Shown: piece by piece, positions 7,496-17,325 of the stretch
Layout: every line of letters begins with the position of its first letter
How positions within the stretch are numbered: the first letter of the stretch is position 1
NCBI GenBank assembly: GCA_964651825.1
Contig: CAZYWK010000003.1
Coordinates: 19,997-83,996, forward strand
Direction: 5' to 3'
Length of the DNA: 64,000 bases
Source: Sva-07 sp964651825
GTDB lineage: Bacteria; Actinomycetota; Acidimicrobiia; Acidimicrobiales; Ilumatobacteraceae
Notes under the pieces: model-generated
Seen by the model: only the letters and a program-made list of their open reading frames with translations
Told to the model about the DNA's origin: nothing
The model's database searches: none
Made by a program: the position numbers and the translations under genes

Positions 7496-9811
7496 CTACC
7501 TCCAGGTCGTGAAGTAGCGGCGGACCCGCACGGACCTCGACAGGGAATCGGTGACGGAGCGCTCGACCTGCCGGGCCCAGTGGGCGCTGTCACGCAGCTT
7601 GCTGTTGCCGTAGGCGCCCACGTCGTCGAGACCGTCCGCGCCGTCGGGTGAGTACGTCACGAACGTCACCATCTCAGCGAGGGAATGGATCGGCCGAGAC
7701 ACGATCGGGAACAGGCGGACCGCACTGTCCGCCGTCTGGGCAGGGGTCTCGGAGGCGACGATCGGCACATGGACCAGTCGCAGCGCATCGATGGCCCGCT
7801 CCCAGTTGTTCGCCAACTGGTCGGCCGGCGAGCGACCCGGTCGTCGGCGCACGCGACGCACGACCGCCGGCGCCGCGATCGCCGCGCCGGCCAGGGCCAG
7901 GATGCCGAGCGGAACCCACGGCGACGACGAGTCCGAAGGTGGGGCGGCGTCCGTGGGGACGGCTGCGCCGTCTGTGCCGGTGAGGTCCTGTTCGCTGTCG
8001 GGCAGTCGGGGGATCGTCGTGGTCGCCGAGGTGGCCGCGGTCCCGACCGGGACGTCCGATTCGCCGGGCTCGCCGGCGTCGGCATCCCCCGACGCGGGAC
8101 CGTCCTCCTGGGCCGGTGCGACACCGGTGTAGACCTCGGTGCCCGGCGCTCCGCGCCCTGGCGTCGGTTCGAACAGCACCCAGCCGAGCTCGTCGAACCA
8201 GACCTCGGGCCACGCGTGCGCGTTGCGCCCGGCGACCGAATACGAGTTCCCGCCGATGGACCGCCCCGACGTGAAGCCGATGGCGACCCGGGCGGGGATG
8301 CCGAGGGACCGCATCATCGCCGCGTACGTGCCGGCGAACTGCTCGCAGTAGCCGACCCGGTCGCGCAGGAAGCCCCGGATCGCGGAATTCCCGTGTCCTG
8401 GCTGAACCTGGAGGCTGTAGGTGAACTCTGCCTTGAACCAGTTCTGCAGCGCCAGCGCGGCCTCGTAGGTGCTGGTGGCGTCGGCGGTGATCTCGCTGGC
8501 CAGGGCGGCGGCCTCCTCCGGGAAGTCGTCCGGCAGCTCGAAGTACATCGCGTCACCGGGATCGAACGACGTCGCGGCGGTGAGCGACTCGGGGCTGAAT
8601 CTGGGTGGCGCCGAGGTGAACTCGAACACGTCGCCCGGGGTCAGATCATCGTTGGCGCTCGACGCGCTGGACGACGCGTGGTCGTAGCGCAGGGGGACGG
8701 AACCGGATGCGGCGATGGCGTCGGGCGCCGCGGGCACGTACGAACCGGCGAGCCCGACGATGCGCACCTGCTGGCGGATCGTCGGGTCGGTGCGCTCGGC
8801 GGTGGCGGGAGGCGCTTCGAGGTCGCGCTCGGGCGTGCGCCAGATCCGCCCGTCGAACTCGGCGAGTGTCGTCGCGCGCCAGTACGACTCCTCGGTCGCG
8901 GTGACGACGATCATCTCGAGGTCGCGCTGGTTGGTGAGCCGCGAACGGATGTCGACGAGCGGGCTCAGAGCCGACCGGTCGGAGTCGCCGCCTCCGCGCG
9001 TGTCCAGCAGCGGCTCGGACGTCGCCCCCGGCACCCTCGATCCGGCGGCACCCGCGATGAGCGCGATCGCGGTCGCGATGACCAGTGCCTGAGTGACGAC
9101 CCGCGGCGCGCCGCGAGTGACGTCGGTGATCCCTCCGGGGGCATGGTGGGCGCGGAGCAGCACGGTGGCGACCACGCCGGCGCCCACGAGCAGCGCGCTG
9201 ATCGCGACGCGGAGGCGTTCGTCGCCGAGCGCCGCGACGAACACGAACAGGACGCCGCCGGGAACGAGTGCTTCGGCACGCGCCATCGCTCCGAACGCGA
9301 ACGCATCGGCCAGCACGACCGCCAGTGCCAGGCCGATCGCCGCGAGCACATCCCACCCGCCGCCGTCGACCACCGGTGCCACAGCGACATGGAACTGCTC
9401 CCGCACGAGATCGATCTCGGCGCTGAAGAGGTTCCACGTCTCGCTCGTGGGAAGGCCCCACGAGTAGGTCGAGCCGTAGTAGATGAGCCCGAGCGTCCAG
9501 ATCACGGCCACGCTGACGAGCGGGATCGACGCCCAGGGGGGCATTCCCACCCGGCGCGTGACGAGCCCGGTGCCGTGCCCGACCAGCACCAGGACGAGCA
9601 GGCCGTCGAAGAAGTCCCAACCGGTGAACACGCGCGCGAAGCCGGCGGCGACGACGGCGGAGAACAGTACGAGCCCGACGGTGGCGAGGACGTCGGAGGT
9701 GAGCGACTTGGCGACGCGTTCCGGGGCGGCCGGACGCGCCGGGGTGACGAAGGCCGGAGCTGCCTCGGGCGGCCCCGCCGAGGGCGGGGCGGGAGCGTCG
9801 ATCACCGTCAC
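7496..9811 (-). CDS. Membrane transglutaminase-like protein (TgpA type)
   Basis: 771 residues: an N-terminal DUF3488 membrane domain with about six helices, an extracytoplasmic transglutaminase core with Cys489 (VGYCEQFAG), His532 (NAHAWPEV) and Glu548 in FEPTP as likely catalytic residues, then a Thr/Pro/Asp-rich linker, one more helix and a DUF4129 C-terminus. GTG start at 9811 overlaps the DUF58 stop (GTGA). It is the last gene of a MoxR-DUF58-transglutaminase operon, a widely conserved set whose substrate is not established; a role in envelope protein maturation is usually inferred. Confidence 0.85.
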   Translation of the reverse strand: MTVIDAPAPPSAGPPEAAPAFVTPARPAAPERVAKSLTSDVLATVGLVLFSAVVAAGFARVFTGWDFFDGLLVLVLVGHGTGLVTRRVGMPPWASIPLVSVAVIWTLGLIYYGSTYSWGLPTSETWNLFSAEIDLVREQFHVAVAPVVDGGGWDVLAAIGLALAVVLADAFAFGAMARAEALVPGGVLFVFVAALGDERLRVAISALLVGAGVVATVLLRAHHAPGGITDVTRGAPRVVTQALVIATAIALIAGAAGSRVPGATSEPLLDTRGGGDSDRSALSPLVDIRSRLTNQRDLEMIVVTATEESYWRATTLAEFDGRIWRTPERDLEAPPATAERTDPTIRQQVRIVGLAGSYVPAAPDAIAASGSVPLRYDHASSSASSANDDLTPGDVFEFTSAPPRFSPESLTAATSFDPGDAMYFELPDDFPEEAAALASEITADATSTYEAALALQNWFKAEFTYSLQVQPGHGNSAIRGFLRDRVGYCEQFAGTYAAMMRSLGIPARVAIGFTSGRSIGGNSYSVAGRNAHAWPEVWFDELGWVLFEPTPGRGAPGTEVYTGVAPAQEDGPASGDADAGEPGESDVPVGTAATSATTTIPRLPDSEQDLTGTDGAAVPTDAAPPSDSSSPWVPLGILALAGAAIAAPAVVRRVRRRPGRSPADQLANNWERAIDALRLVHVPIVASETPAQTADSAVRLFPIVSRPIHSLAEMVTFVTYSPDGADGLDDVGAYGNSKLRDSAHWARQVERSVTDSLSRSVRVRRYFTTWR

Positions 9812-10983
9812 GTGCGCGCCGCCTCCGGTGACCGCGCCGCCGCCACGTCGAGACGGCCACGACCCAACAGCGCGTTCCACGAGCCGACGAACTCGACGTC
9901 GGTGCGCGCGGTGACGTGGAGCGCGCCGCTGCCCCCGGCCTCGGTGCACACCACCACGACCGTCTGAGTCGGATCGACGAGGCCGCTCGTCGCGCGCGCT
10001 GCCGCCCCGCCGGGTTCGGAACCGATCGCGATCAGCAGGCCCAGTCCGTCGCCGGGATCGTGCTCGACGGCACCGAGGCCGGCCGGCGTCAGTTCGAGCC
10101 GGGCGAGATGACGCAGCGTGTGCTGCGCCACATCGGGACCGCGCAGGTCGACCCCGTCGCCCGTCACGAACCGGGTCGTCAACCCGGCCCGGTCGGCGCT
10201 GTGCACGAGGCTCGCCGCGGCTGTGACCGCGCGCTCGAATCCGTCCGGTTCGTCATATCCGGCCTCGGAGGCGTCGAGCACGACGGTGCAGCGCCGGAGA
10301 CCCTCGGTCGTGTGCTCCTTCACGAGCAGTTGCTCCGAACGCGCCGAGGCCTTCCAGTGGATCGATCTGGGCTCGTCGCCGTCGACGTACTCCCGTAACC
10401 CGTGGAACTCGCCGGGTCCGAGGCGGCGAGCCATCGCAAGCAACTGCGTGCCGAGCGTGCCTTGACCGAGTTGGGGCATGTCGAGCAGGAACGACAGCGG
10501 GGCGACGAAGACCTCGTCGACGTCGAGCAACATCGTGCGGGTCCGGGCGATCCCGAGCGGGTCGCGGTGCTCGACCATCAGCGGGCCGAGCCGAACGATG
10601 CCGCGGGCCGCGGTGGTCAGCTCGTAGCCCGTCGTGGTGAACGCCCGGCCCGACATCGACGGCACCGGCAGGCGGGCGACGTAGGCGGTGGCGCGAGGCC
10701 GCACGACCGTCTCGGAGAGCTCGAACGACACCGACGGGACCGTGGCGAGGTGCTCGATGCGGATGTCGACGCGGCCGACGTCGCCGGCGACCATCACCGT
10801 CGGGTGGATCCACCGCCCGCCGCTGAGCCGGGGGCGGCGCACGATCACCAGCACGAGCGCCACGATGACGGCGGCGAAGAAGCCCACCCCGATCACGAAC
10901 AACTCCAGGATGCCGAACACACGGGCGACGACGATCGACACCGCGCCCGCAGCGATCGCGACCCAGCCGTGTCGAGTGATCAT
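9808..10983 (-). CDS. DUF58 domain protein
   Basis: 391 residues: two N-terminal membrane helices (about 6-46), then a cytoplasmic region with the DUF58 signature at REYVDGDEPRSIHWKASAR and a vWA-like fold after it. ATG at 10983 lies 4 bases past the MoxR stop, and its own stop overlaps the next gene. DUF58 proteins are thought to be substrates or partners of MoxR ATPases; exact role unknown. Confidence 0.85.
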   Translation of the reverse strand: MITRHGWVAIAAGAVSIVVARVFGILELFVIGVGFFAAVIVALVLVIVRRPRLSGGRWIHPTVMVAGDVGRVDIRIEHLATVPSVSFELSETVVRPRATAYVARLPVPSMSGRAFTTTGYELTTAARGIVRLGPLMVEHRDPLGIARTRTMLLDVDEVFVAPLSFLLDMPQLGQGTLGTQLLAMARRLGPGEFHGLREYVDGDEPRSIHWKASARSEQLLVKEHTTEGLRRCTVVLDASEAGYDEPDGFERAVTAAASLVHSADRAGLTTRFVTGDGVDLRGPDVAQHTLRHLARLELTPAGLGAVEHDPGDGLGLLIAIGSEPGGAAARATSGLVDPTQTVVVVCTEAGGSGALHVTARTDVEFVGSWNALLGRGRLDVAAARSPEAART

Positions 10984-10987
10984 CTGG

Positions 10988-11986
<999 letters not shown>

Positions 11987-12043
11987 CGGCCTGAGCGTAG
12001 ACCCGCATGCCCGACTCGACGGATCGCCACTACCGTCGAGTCG
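11987..12043. promoter_or_regulatory. Divergent promoter region, MoxR operon / ROK gene
   Basis: 57 bases. Minus-strand TACGCT at 11994-11999 and plus-strand TACCGT at 12031-12036, each 7 bases from its start codon, so both transcripts are predicted to be leaderless. Confidence 0.45.
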
Positions 12044-12934
12044 ATGGGTGCCGACGAGTCGACCGTGTTGGCGGTGGTCATCGACCCGGTCCGACTGTCG
12101 GCCGGGATCGTGGATCCGGCGGGCGAGATACTCGTGCGCGACCGGATCAGCACGCCGCGACGCCAGGTGTGGCGGGTGCTGGAGCAACTCATCGGCCGTG
12201 TGCTCGCGGCGGCCTCGGACGGTGTCGCCGCACCATCGTTCGTCGGCGTCAGCACCACCACGCCGTTCGACCTGAACGCCGGATCGGTGTCGCCCCACCT
12301 CGTGCCGGCGTGGCAGGCCTTTCCGCTGCGCACCTACCTCGAAGATCTGACCGATCTGCCGGTCGTGATCGACTCGGCGGCGGCGGCCCTCGCCGAGGGG
12401 GAACGATGGCTCGGCGCAGCGGTCGACATCGACAGCTCGTTGACCCTCATGGTCGACGCGACCGTCGAGTCGGCCTGCATCGTCGCCGGACGGCGACTGC
12501 GCGGTGCCCAGGGAAATGCGGGTTCGATCGCCCATGCGGTCGTCGAGCCGGCGGGCGCCCCCTGCTGGTGCGGCGGGATCGGGTGCCTTGCGGCGCGGGC
12601 CTCGGCCACCGACCTCGAGCGGGAGATGAACCGCCCCCTGCGCCGAGCGACCGACACGATCATCGATCGCACCGGCATCCTCATCGGCCGGGCGATCGCC
12701 AGCACGATGGCCATCGTCGACGTGTCGACCGTGTTCATCACCGGCTCGGTCGTCGACACGTTCGGCGACCAACTGCTCGAAGCGATCCACCGCGAGGTGA
12801 TGCTCCGGTCGCGCCTGACCCACCTCGGTGCATTTGCACTCGTCGAGCTCACCGACCCGGTACAACCGCTCGTGGCCGCCTCGGCGCTCGTGCGTGCCGA
12901 CGTCCGCTCCGGCGTGCTGGCGACGTCGGACTGA
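12044..12934 (+). CDS. Divergent ROK-family protein
   Basis: 296 residues with the overall ROK layout. The zinc motif is present as CWCGGIGCLA, and the putative catalytic Asp remains in VIDSAAAALAEGERW. The N-terminal phosphate loop, normally D-x-G-x-T, is degraded (VVIDPVRLSAGIVD), the usual Asn after the catalytic Asp is Ala, and the substrate motif GExGH reads GSIAH. It may be a sugar-sensing or degenerate relative rather than a working kinase. There is no N-terminal helix-turn-helix, so it is not a NagC-type repressor. ATG with TACCGT 7 bases upstream. Confidence 0.7.
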   Translation: MGADESTVLAVVIDPVRLSAGIVDPAGEILVRDRISTPRRQVWRVLEQLIGRVLAAASDGVAAPSFVGVSTTTPFDLNAGSVSPHLVPAWQAFPLRTYLEDLTDLPVVIDSAAAALAEGERWLGAAVDIDSSLTLMVDATVESACIVAGRRLRGAQGNAGSIAHAVVEPAGAPCWCGGIGCLAARASATDLEREMNRPLRRATDTIIDRTGILIGRAIASTMAIVDVSTVFITGSVVDTFGDQLLEAIHREVMLRSRLTHLGAFALVELTDPVQPLVAASALVRADVRSGVLATSD

Positions 12935-12961
12935 CAGCGCCGGCGCCGGGCTACCAGGCGG

Positions 12962-12977
12962 TAACCGCCGACGGTTA
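12962..12977. promoter_or_regulatory. Palindrome before the acyl-CoA dehydrogenase gene
   Basis: TAACCG-CCGA-CGGTTA, perfect 6-base arms, ends 10 bases before the ATG at 12988 and overlaps the TAGCCT hexamer (12976-12981). A repressor bound here would block the predicted leaderless promoter. Which regulator is unknown. Confidence 0.35.
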
Positions 12978-12987
12978 GCCTTCGCGC

Positions 12988-14205
12988 ATGCAGCCGACCT
13001 ACTCCGCTGACGCCGACTCCTACCGGGAGAAGGTGCAGGCGTTCCTCGCCGAGAAGCTCCCCGCCGACTGGCAGGGCACCGGCGCCCTCGAGGGTGACGC
13101 GATCGACGAGTTCCTGGCCGCGTGGCGCAAGACGTTGCACGAGGCGAACTACCTCGCCCCTGGCTGGCCGGTCGAGTACGGCGGGGCCGGGCTCAGCTCG
13201 CTCGAGCAGGTGATCCTCGCCGAAGAGTTCGCCCGCGCCGGCGTGCCGACGGGCGGCCACAACGACGTGTTCGGCATCCAGATGCTCGGCAACACCATCC
13301 TCATGTGGGGCACCGAGGAACAGAAGCTCCACTACCTGCCCCGGATCCTCTCGGGCGCCGATACGTGGTGCCAGGGTTACTCCGAGCCGGACGCCGGCTC
13401 CGACCTCGGAAACGTCGGCCTGCGGGCCGAGCTCGACGGCGACGAATGGGTGCTCAACGGGCAGAAGATCTGGACCTCGGCCGGCCATCTCGCCGACCAC
13501 ATCTTCACCTTGGCGCGCACCGATCCCGACTCGCCGAAGCACAAGGGCATCTCGTTCCTGCTCGTGCCGATGGACCAGCCCGGCATCGAGGTGCGGCCGA
13601 TCAAGATGATCTCCGGCGAGAGCGAGTTCAACGAGGTCTTCTACACCGACGCACGGTGCCCCAAGGAGAACGTGCTCGGCGGGGTCAACAACGGCTGGGC
13701 GGTGGCGATGTCGTTGCTCGGCTACGAGCGTGGCGAGGCGGCGGCGACCGGCCCGATCCGCTACGAGGCCGAGTTGGAGCGCCTGTTCGACCTGGCCCGC
13801 CAGTACGGCAAGGCTGACGACCCGATCATCCGCCAGCGGCTGGCGTGGTGCTACTCGAAGGTGCGCATCATGCGCTTCCTCGGGCAGCGCACCCTCACCC
13901 AGTTCCTCGCCGGCCACCACCCCGGGCCCGACGCGGCGATCTCCAAGCTGTACTGGAGCGAGTACCACAAGCTGGTCACCGAGCTGGCGGTCGACATCCT
14001 CGGTGCACATGCGCTGTACACCGCGGGCCGTCCGCCGTCATCCGCGTTCCAGACCGACGACCCGGGCGCGCCGAACTGCTCGGCATCGTGGGTGGGCACG
14101 TTCCTCAACGCCCGTGCCGGCACGATCTACGCCGGGTCGTCGCAGATCCAGCGCAACATCATCGGCGAGATGATCCTCGGCCTGCCGAAGGAACCGCGCC
14201 CCTGA
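12988..14205 (+). CDS. Acyl-CoA dehydrogenase family protein
   Basis: 405-residue FAD flavoenzyme with the full three-domain fold: N-terminal helical domain (GWPVEYGGAGLSSLEQ), middle beta domain with the FAD-contacting WCQGYSEPDAGSDLG and WVLNGQKIWTS, and a C-terminal helical domain ending AGTIYAGSSQIQRNIIGE. Catalyses alpha-beta dehydrogenation of an acyl-CoA and passes electrons to ETF. No neighbouring beta-oxidation genes indicate chain length or substrate; FadE-type sterol or fatty-acid substrates are possible. Confidence 0.88.
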   Translation: MQPTYSADADSYREKVQAFLAEKLPADWQGTGALEGDAIDEFLAAWRKTLHEANYLAPGWPVEYGGAGLSSLEQVILAEEFARAGVPTGGHNDVFGIQMLGNTILMWGTEEQKLHYLPRILSGADTWCQGYSEPDAGSDLGNVGLRAELDGDEWVLNGQKIWTSAGHLADHIFTLARTDPDSPKHKGISFLLVPMDQPGIEVRPIKMISGESEFNEVFYTDARCPKENVLGGVNNGWAVAMSLLGYERGEAAATGPIRYEAELERLFDLARQYGKADDPIIRQRLAWCYSKVRIMRFLGQRTLTQFLAGHHPGPDAAISKLYWSEYHKLVTELAVDILGAHALYTAGRPPSSAFQTDDPGAPNCSASWVGTFLNARAGTIYAGSSQIQRNIIGEMILGLPKEPRP

Positions 14206-14225
14206 ACGGTCGGCGGAACCAGACG

Positions 14226-14471
14226 ATGGTGCGCGTCGCTCTGGCTGTGTTCGGGCGCCCGTCGCTGTGGCCGACCGGGGTACGCCAGCTGCGGCGGATG
14301 GCACGGGTCGGGTGGTGGCGCCGGTGGCCGCTCCTGCCGCTGCCGTCGGCCGACTACCTGCGCTTCCGGATGATCACCCAATACGGCGACGCTGCGCACG
14401 CACCGGAGCCGTCAGATGTGGTGAACTACCTGCGATGGTGTCGCGACTGGGAACACAGTCCTCGCCGCTGA
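14226..14471 (+). CDS. Short conserved protein of unknown function
   Basis: 81 residues beginning MVRVALAVFGRPSLWPTGV, very basic and Trp-rich in the middle (a WWRRWP segment), ending with an acidic stretch and DVVNYLRWCRDWE. The pattern W-P-T-x-x-R-Q ... W-W-R-R ... Y-L-R-F-R-M resembles a small actinobacterial family without known role. Starts 20 bases after the acyl-CoA dehydrogenase stop, so probably in the same transcript. No signal peptide or membrane helix is obvious. Confidence 0.6.
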   Translation: MVRVALAVFGRPSLWPTGVRQLRRMARVGWWRRWPLLPLPSADYLRFRMITQYGDAAHAPEPSDVVNYLRWCRDWEHSPRR

Positions 14472-14482
14472 GACGCGGTCGG

Positions 14483-14488
14483 TAGGGT
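14483..14488 (+). promoter_or_regulatory. -10-like TAGGGT box before HNH gene
   Basis: 8 bases before the ATG at 14497; one of the leaderless-type promoters in this window. Confidence 0.35.
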
Positions 14489-14496
14489 CCGAACCC

Positions 14497-14994
14497 ATGC
14501 GTAGCGCGCTCGTGCTCAATGCCAGCTTCGAGCCGCTCAGTGTCGTGTCCGCACAGCGGGCCACCTGCCTCGTGCTGGCCGAGAAGGCCGACCTCGTCGA
14601 GGACGATGGCCACGTGCTGCGCTCCGAGTCGCTCACCGTGCCGTGCCCGTCGGTGATCCGGCTGCGCTACATGGTGAAGGTGCCCTTCGTGCGCCGGGCT
14701 GCGCTCTCGCGCCGGGCGATCTTCGCCCGAGACGACCACCGCTGCCAGTACTGCGGCGAGCGCGCCGACTCGATCGACCACGTCGTTCCGCGGTCGAAGG
14801 GCGGGCCGCACACGTGGGAGAACGTGGCTGCGGCATGCCGGCCCTGCAACCTGACCAAGCGCGACCGCACCCCCGACGAGGCGGGGATGCGGCTGGCCCG
14901 GCCGTGCCGCGCCCCGCGGGCCACGGCATGGGTGATCGTGTCGGTCAGCGCGATCCCCGACACATGGCGTCCGTACCTGCCGGTCGCCTCCTGA
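14497..14994 (+). CDS. HNH endonuclease family protein
   Basis: 165 residues. The N-terminal half (VLNASFEPLSVVSAQRA) is the conserved extension of the cyanobacterial/actinobacterial HNH group. The nuclease motif spans about 82-130: CQYCGERADSIDHVVPRSKG with His-Asn-His residues, plus two CxxC pairs (CQYC and CRPC) for zinc. These housekeeping HNH proteins are widespread in actinobacteria and not tied to a mobile element here. A TAGGGT box (14483-14488) is 8 bases upstream of the ATG. Confidence 0.85.
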   Translation: MRSALVLNASFEPLSVVSAQRATCLVLAEKADLVEDDGHVLRSESLTVPCPSVIRLRYMVKVPFVRRAALSRRAIFARDDHRCQYCGERADSIDHVVPRSKGGPHTWENVAAACRPCNLTKRDRTPDEAGMRLARPCRAPRATAWVIVSVSAIPDTWRPYLPVAS

Positions 14995-15016
14995 GCCGCC
15001 GTCGCGCCGGCCGGTC

Positions 15017-15685
15017 GTGATCGACGTCGTCGTCGAGGGCACGACCGGCTCGGTCGAGGCTCTCCACCACCGACCGCTGCCCGAACCGCTGGTGCCGACG
15101 ATCTGGGTGCACCACTTCGAGACGCCGGCGCTCGTGCTCGGTTCGAGCCAGGCTGACGCCGTCGTCGACCGGGACGCGTGCCGGCGCGCCGGGGTGGACG
15201 TGGTGCGCCGGCGGAGTGGGGGAGGCGCCGTGTTGCTCGTGCCGGGACAGGTCGTGTGGATCGACGTGGTGCTCCCACGTGGCACCCGCGCTGCGCTCGA
15301 CGACGTGCGGGCGGGGATGGTGTGGATCGGTTCGCTCGTACGCGACGCCCTCGTCGCCGCAGCGCCAGCGCTCGCCGACCGGATGACCGTCCACGACGGG
15401 CCGCTCGTGGCGACGCCCTGGTCGGCGACGGTCTGCTTCGATGGCATCGGGCCCGGCGAGGTGCTGCTCGACGGGAGCAAGCTCGTCGGGCTCAGCCAGC
15501 GCCTCACCCGCGAGGCGGCCCGCTTCCAGGCGAGTTGGCACACCGCGTACGACCCGGCAGCGCTCGTCGCCCTGCTGGCGCCCGAGTTCCGGGCGCCAGT
15601 CGGTGAGCTCCGCCCGGTTGCCACCGTCGATCCGGTGATCGGCTCCGTGGTCCGCGAACTCCTCGCCGGCGGCCTCCGCGGCTGA
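15017..15685 (+). CDS. Lipoate-protein ligase A family protein
   Basis: 222 residues of the BPL/LplA/LipB fold: the ligand loop RRRSGGGAVLL (about 66-76), and DGSKLVGLSQRLTREAARFQ with the Lys that contacts the lipoyl-adenylate. GTG start at 15017 follows the HNH gene by 22 bases. It could attach lipoate or octanoate to E2/GcvH domains, but truncated members of this family also transfer other acyl groups. No lipA/lipB neighbours. Confidence 0.75.
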   Translation: MIDVVVEGTTGSVEALHHRPLPEPLVPTIWVHHFETPALVLGSSQADAVVDRDACRRAGVDVVRRRSGGGAVLLVPGQVVWIDVVLPRGTRAALDDVRAGMVWIGSLVRDALVAAAPALADRMTVHDGPLVATPWSATVCFDGIGPGEVLLDGSKLVGLSQRLTREAARFQASWHTAYDPAALVALLAPEFRAPVGELRPVATVDPVIGSVVRELLAGGLRG

Positions 15686-15761
15686 ACCGACCGATCGAAG
15701 CCCCGAGCGATGTCGTTGTGGGGCGCTGATGACGCTACATCGCCATCGCTCGCGTCGAGGT

Positions 15762-15839
15762 TGGGATCGAATGGGGAGCGGATGGGGGCAAATGGTTGAC
15801 TTTGGGGGAATTCGGGGGAAGAATGGGGATCGCTGGGGA
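15762..15839 (+). promoter_or_regulatory. MraZ-box ladder upstream of mraZ
   Basis: Eight TGGGGA-like hexamers at 10-11 bp intervals: 15762 TGGGAT, 15772 TGGGGA, 15783 TGGGGG, 15793 TGGTTG, 15803 TGGGGG, 15813 CGGGGG, 15824 TGGGGA, 15834 TGGGGA. MraZ is known to bind GTGGG/TGGGN direct repeats with about 10-bp periodicity upstream of its own gene. The ladder ends 83 bases before mraZ, so this is the likely autoregulatory operator of the whole dcw cluster. Confidence 0.75.
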
Positions 15840-15922
15840 GGTGTCCTGCGAGACCCGGCGAGGCAGACGTTCGCGGGACGACCTTTCACAGGCGATCGAG
15901 CAGAGGAACGAGGACGCGGCGC

Positions 15923-16339
15923 GTGTTTGTCGGGGTACACGAGCGACAGCTCGACGAGCGAGGGCGCGTGGCGCTGCCTTCGCCGTTCCGTGCCCAACTC
16001 GGCGAGCACTGCTACCTCTTCTTCGGCGACGACGGCTGTGTCACGGTGCGCAGCGAGGAGTCGTTCGAGACTCAGGCCGCCGAACTGATCGAGCAGGTCA
16101 AGCGGGGCGAGGCGTCGCGCGACCGCAAGCGTGCGTTCTCGTCGTCGACCGTGCTCGCGGCGATCGACAAGCAGGGCCGGATCACGCTCGACGCGCGGCT
16201 GCGCGAGCATGCGGCGATCGAGCAGCAGGCCGCGGTGATGGTGCTCGGCAACCTCGACCAGATCGAGATCTGGAACCCGGACGCGTACCGCCAGAGCGAA
16301 GCGACCGGCCAGGCCGAGATCGTCGGGGGCGTCCGATGA
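15923..16339 (+). CDS. mraZ: Transcriptional regulator MraZ
   Basis: 138 residues, two SpoVT/AbrB-like half domains: VGVHERQLDERGRVALPSPF at the N-terminus and SSTVLAAIDKQGRITLDARL in the middle, both with the DxxGR(V/I)xLP/D core. MraZ forms ring oligomers and represses the dcw promoter. First gene of the cluster; its stop overlaps the rsmH start (ATGA). GTG start preceded by a GAGG-containing stretch about 10 bases upstream. Confidence 0.95.
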   Translation: MFVGVHERQLDERGRVALPSPFRAQLGEHCYLFFGDDGCVTVRSEESFETQAAELIEQVKRGEASRDRKRAFSSSTVLAAIDKQGRITLDARLREHAAIEQQAAVMVLGNLDQIEIWNPDAYRQSEATGQAEIVGGVR

Positions 16340-17325
16340 GCCCCCTGGACGGAGACGGAACGCCGGCCCCGGCGGGGTTCGAGCACCGACCCGTGATGGT
16401 CGACGAGATCACCGAGCTGTTCGCCGCCGTTCCGCAGGGCACGGTGGTCGACGCCACCCTCGGTGGGGGAGGGCACAGCGCATCGTTGCTCCGTCACCAC
16501 GACCAGATCGACGTGCTCGGCATCGACCAGGATCCCGAGGCACTCGCGGCCGCGACCCACACGCTCGCGGAGTTCGGCCCCCGGGTTCGCACCAGCCGTC
16601 GACGGTTCGACCAGATCGACGAGGCGCTCGACGAGCACGGGATCGACGCGATCAGCGGGGCGCTGTTCGACCTCGGCGTGTCGTCGCCGCAGCTCGACCA
16701 TGCCGACCGAGGGTTCTCGTACCGGCACGACGGCCCGCTCGACATGCGCATGGACACCGACCAGCCGTGGTCGGCGGCCGACGTCGTCAACGGCTACGAC
16801 GAGCGCGCGCTCGCCGGTGTGATCCGTCGATACGGCGACGAGCGGTTCGCCTCGCGCATCGCCAAGGCGATCGTGGCGGCCCGCCCGCTGCAGTCGACGA
16901 CCGAGCTCGCCGAAGTGGTGACCACGGCGATCCCGGCGGCCGCCCGCCGCCGTGGAGGCCATCCCGCCAAGCGGACGTTCCAGGCCATCCGCATCGAGGT
17001 GAACGGCGAGCTCGACGTGCTGCCGGCCGCCCTCGACCAGGCACTGGAGGCGACGATGACCGGTGGACGGATCGCGGTGCTCGCCTACCACTCCGGCGAG
17101 GACCGCATCGTCAAGGAGCGCTTCGCGCTCGCGGCGGGTGCGTGCGAGTGCCCGCCCGAGCTGCCGTGCGTGTGCGGCGCGGTCCAGACGGTCCGCCTCG
17201 TCCGCGGCGTCCCGAAGCGCCCGAGCGCATCCGAGCGCGAGACGAACCGCCGCGCGGCATCGGCGCGGCTGCGCGTGGTGGAAAAGATCGACCCGATCGC
17301 CAACGCCGACCGGACGGATCGCTGA
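16336..17325 (+). CDS. rsmH: 16S rRNA m4C1402 methyltransferase
   Basis: 329 residues. S-adenosylmethionine-dependent N4-methylation of C1402 in 16S rRNA. Motifs: HRPVMVDEITELF, the SAM loop VDATLGGGGHS, DLGVSSPQLD, and the C-terminal SGEDRIVKERF. A Cys-rich insertion (CECPPELPCVC) near residue 270 is present, as in other actinobacteria. Overlaps mraZ by 4 bases and ftsL by 1 base. Confidence 0.95.
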   Translation: MSPLDGDGTPAPAGFEHRPVMVDEITELFAAVPQGTVVDATLGGGGHSASLLRHHDQIDVLGIDQDPEALAAATHTLAEFGPRVRTSRRRFDQIDEALDEHGIDAISGALFDLGVSSPQLDHADRGFSYRHDGPLDMRMDTDQPWSAADVVNGYDERALAGVIRRYGDERFASRIAKAIVAARPLQSTTELAEVVTTAIPAAARRRGGHPAKRTFQAIRIEVNGELDVLPAALDQALEATMTGGRIAVLAYHSGEDRIVKERFALAAGACECPPELPCVCGAVQTVRLVRGVPKRPSASERETNRRAASARLRVVEKIDPIANADRTDR

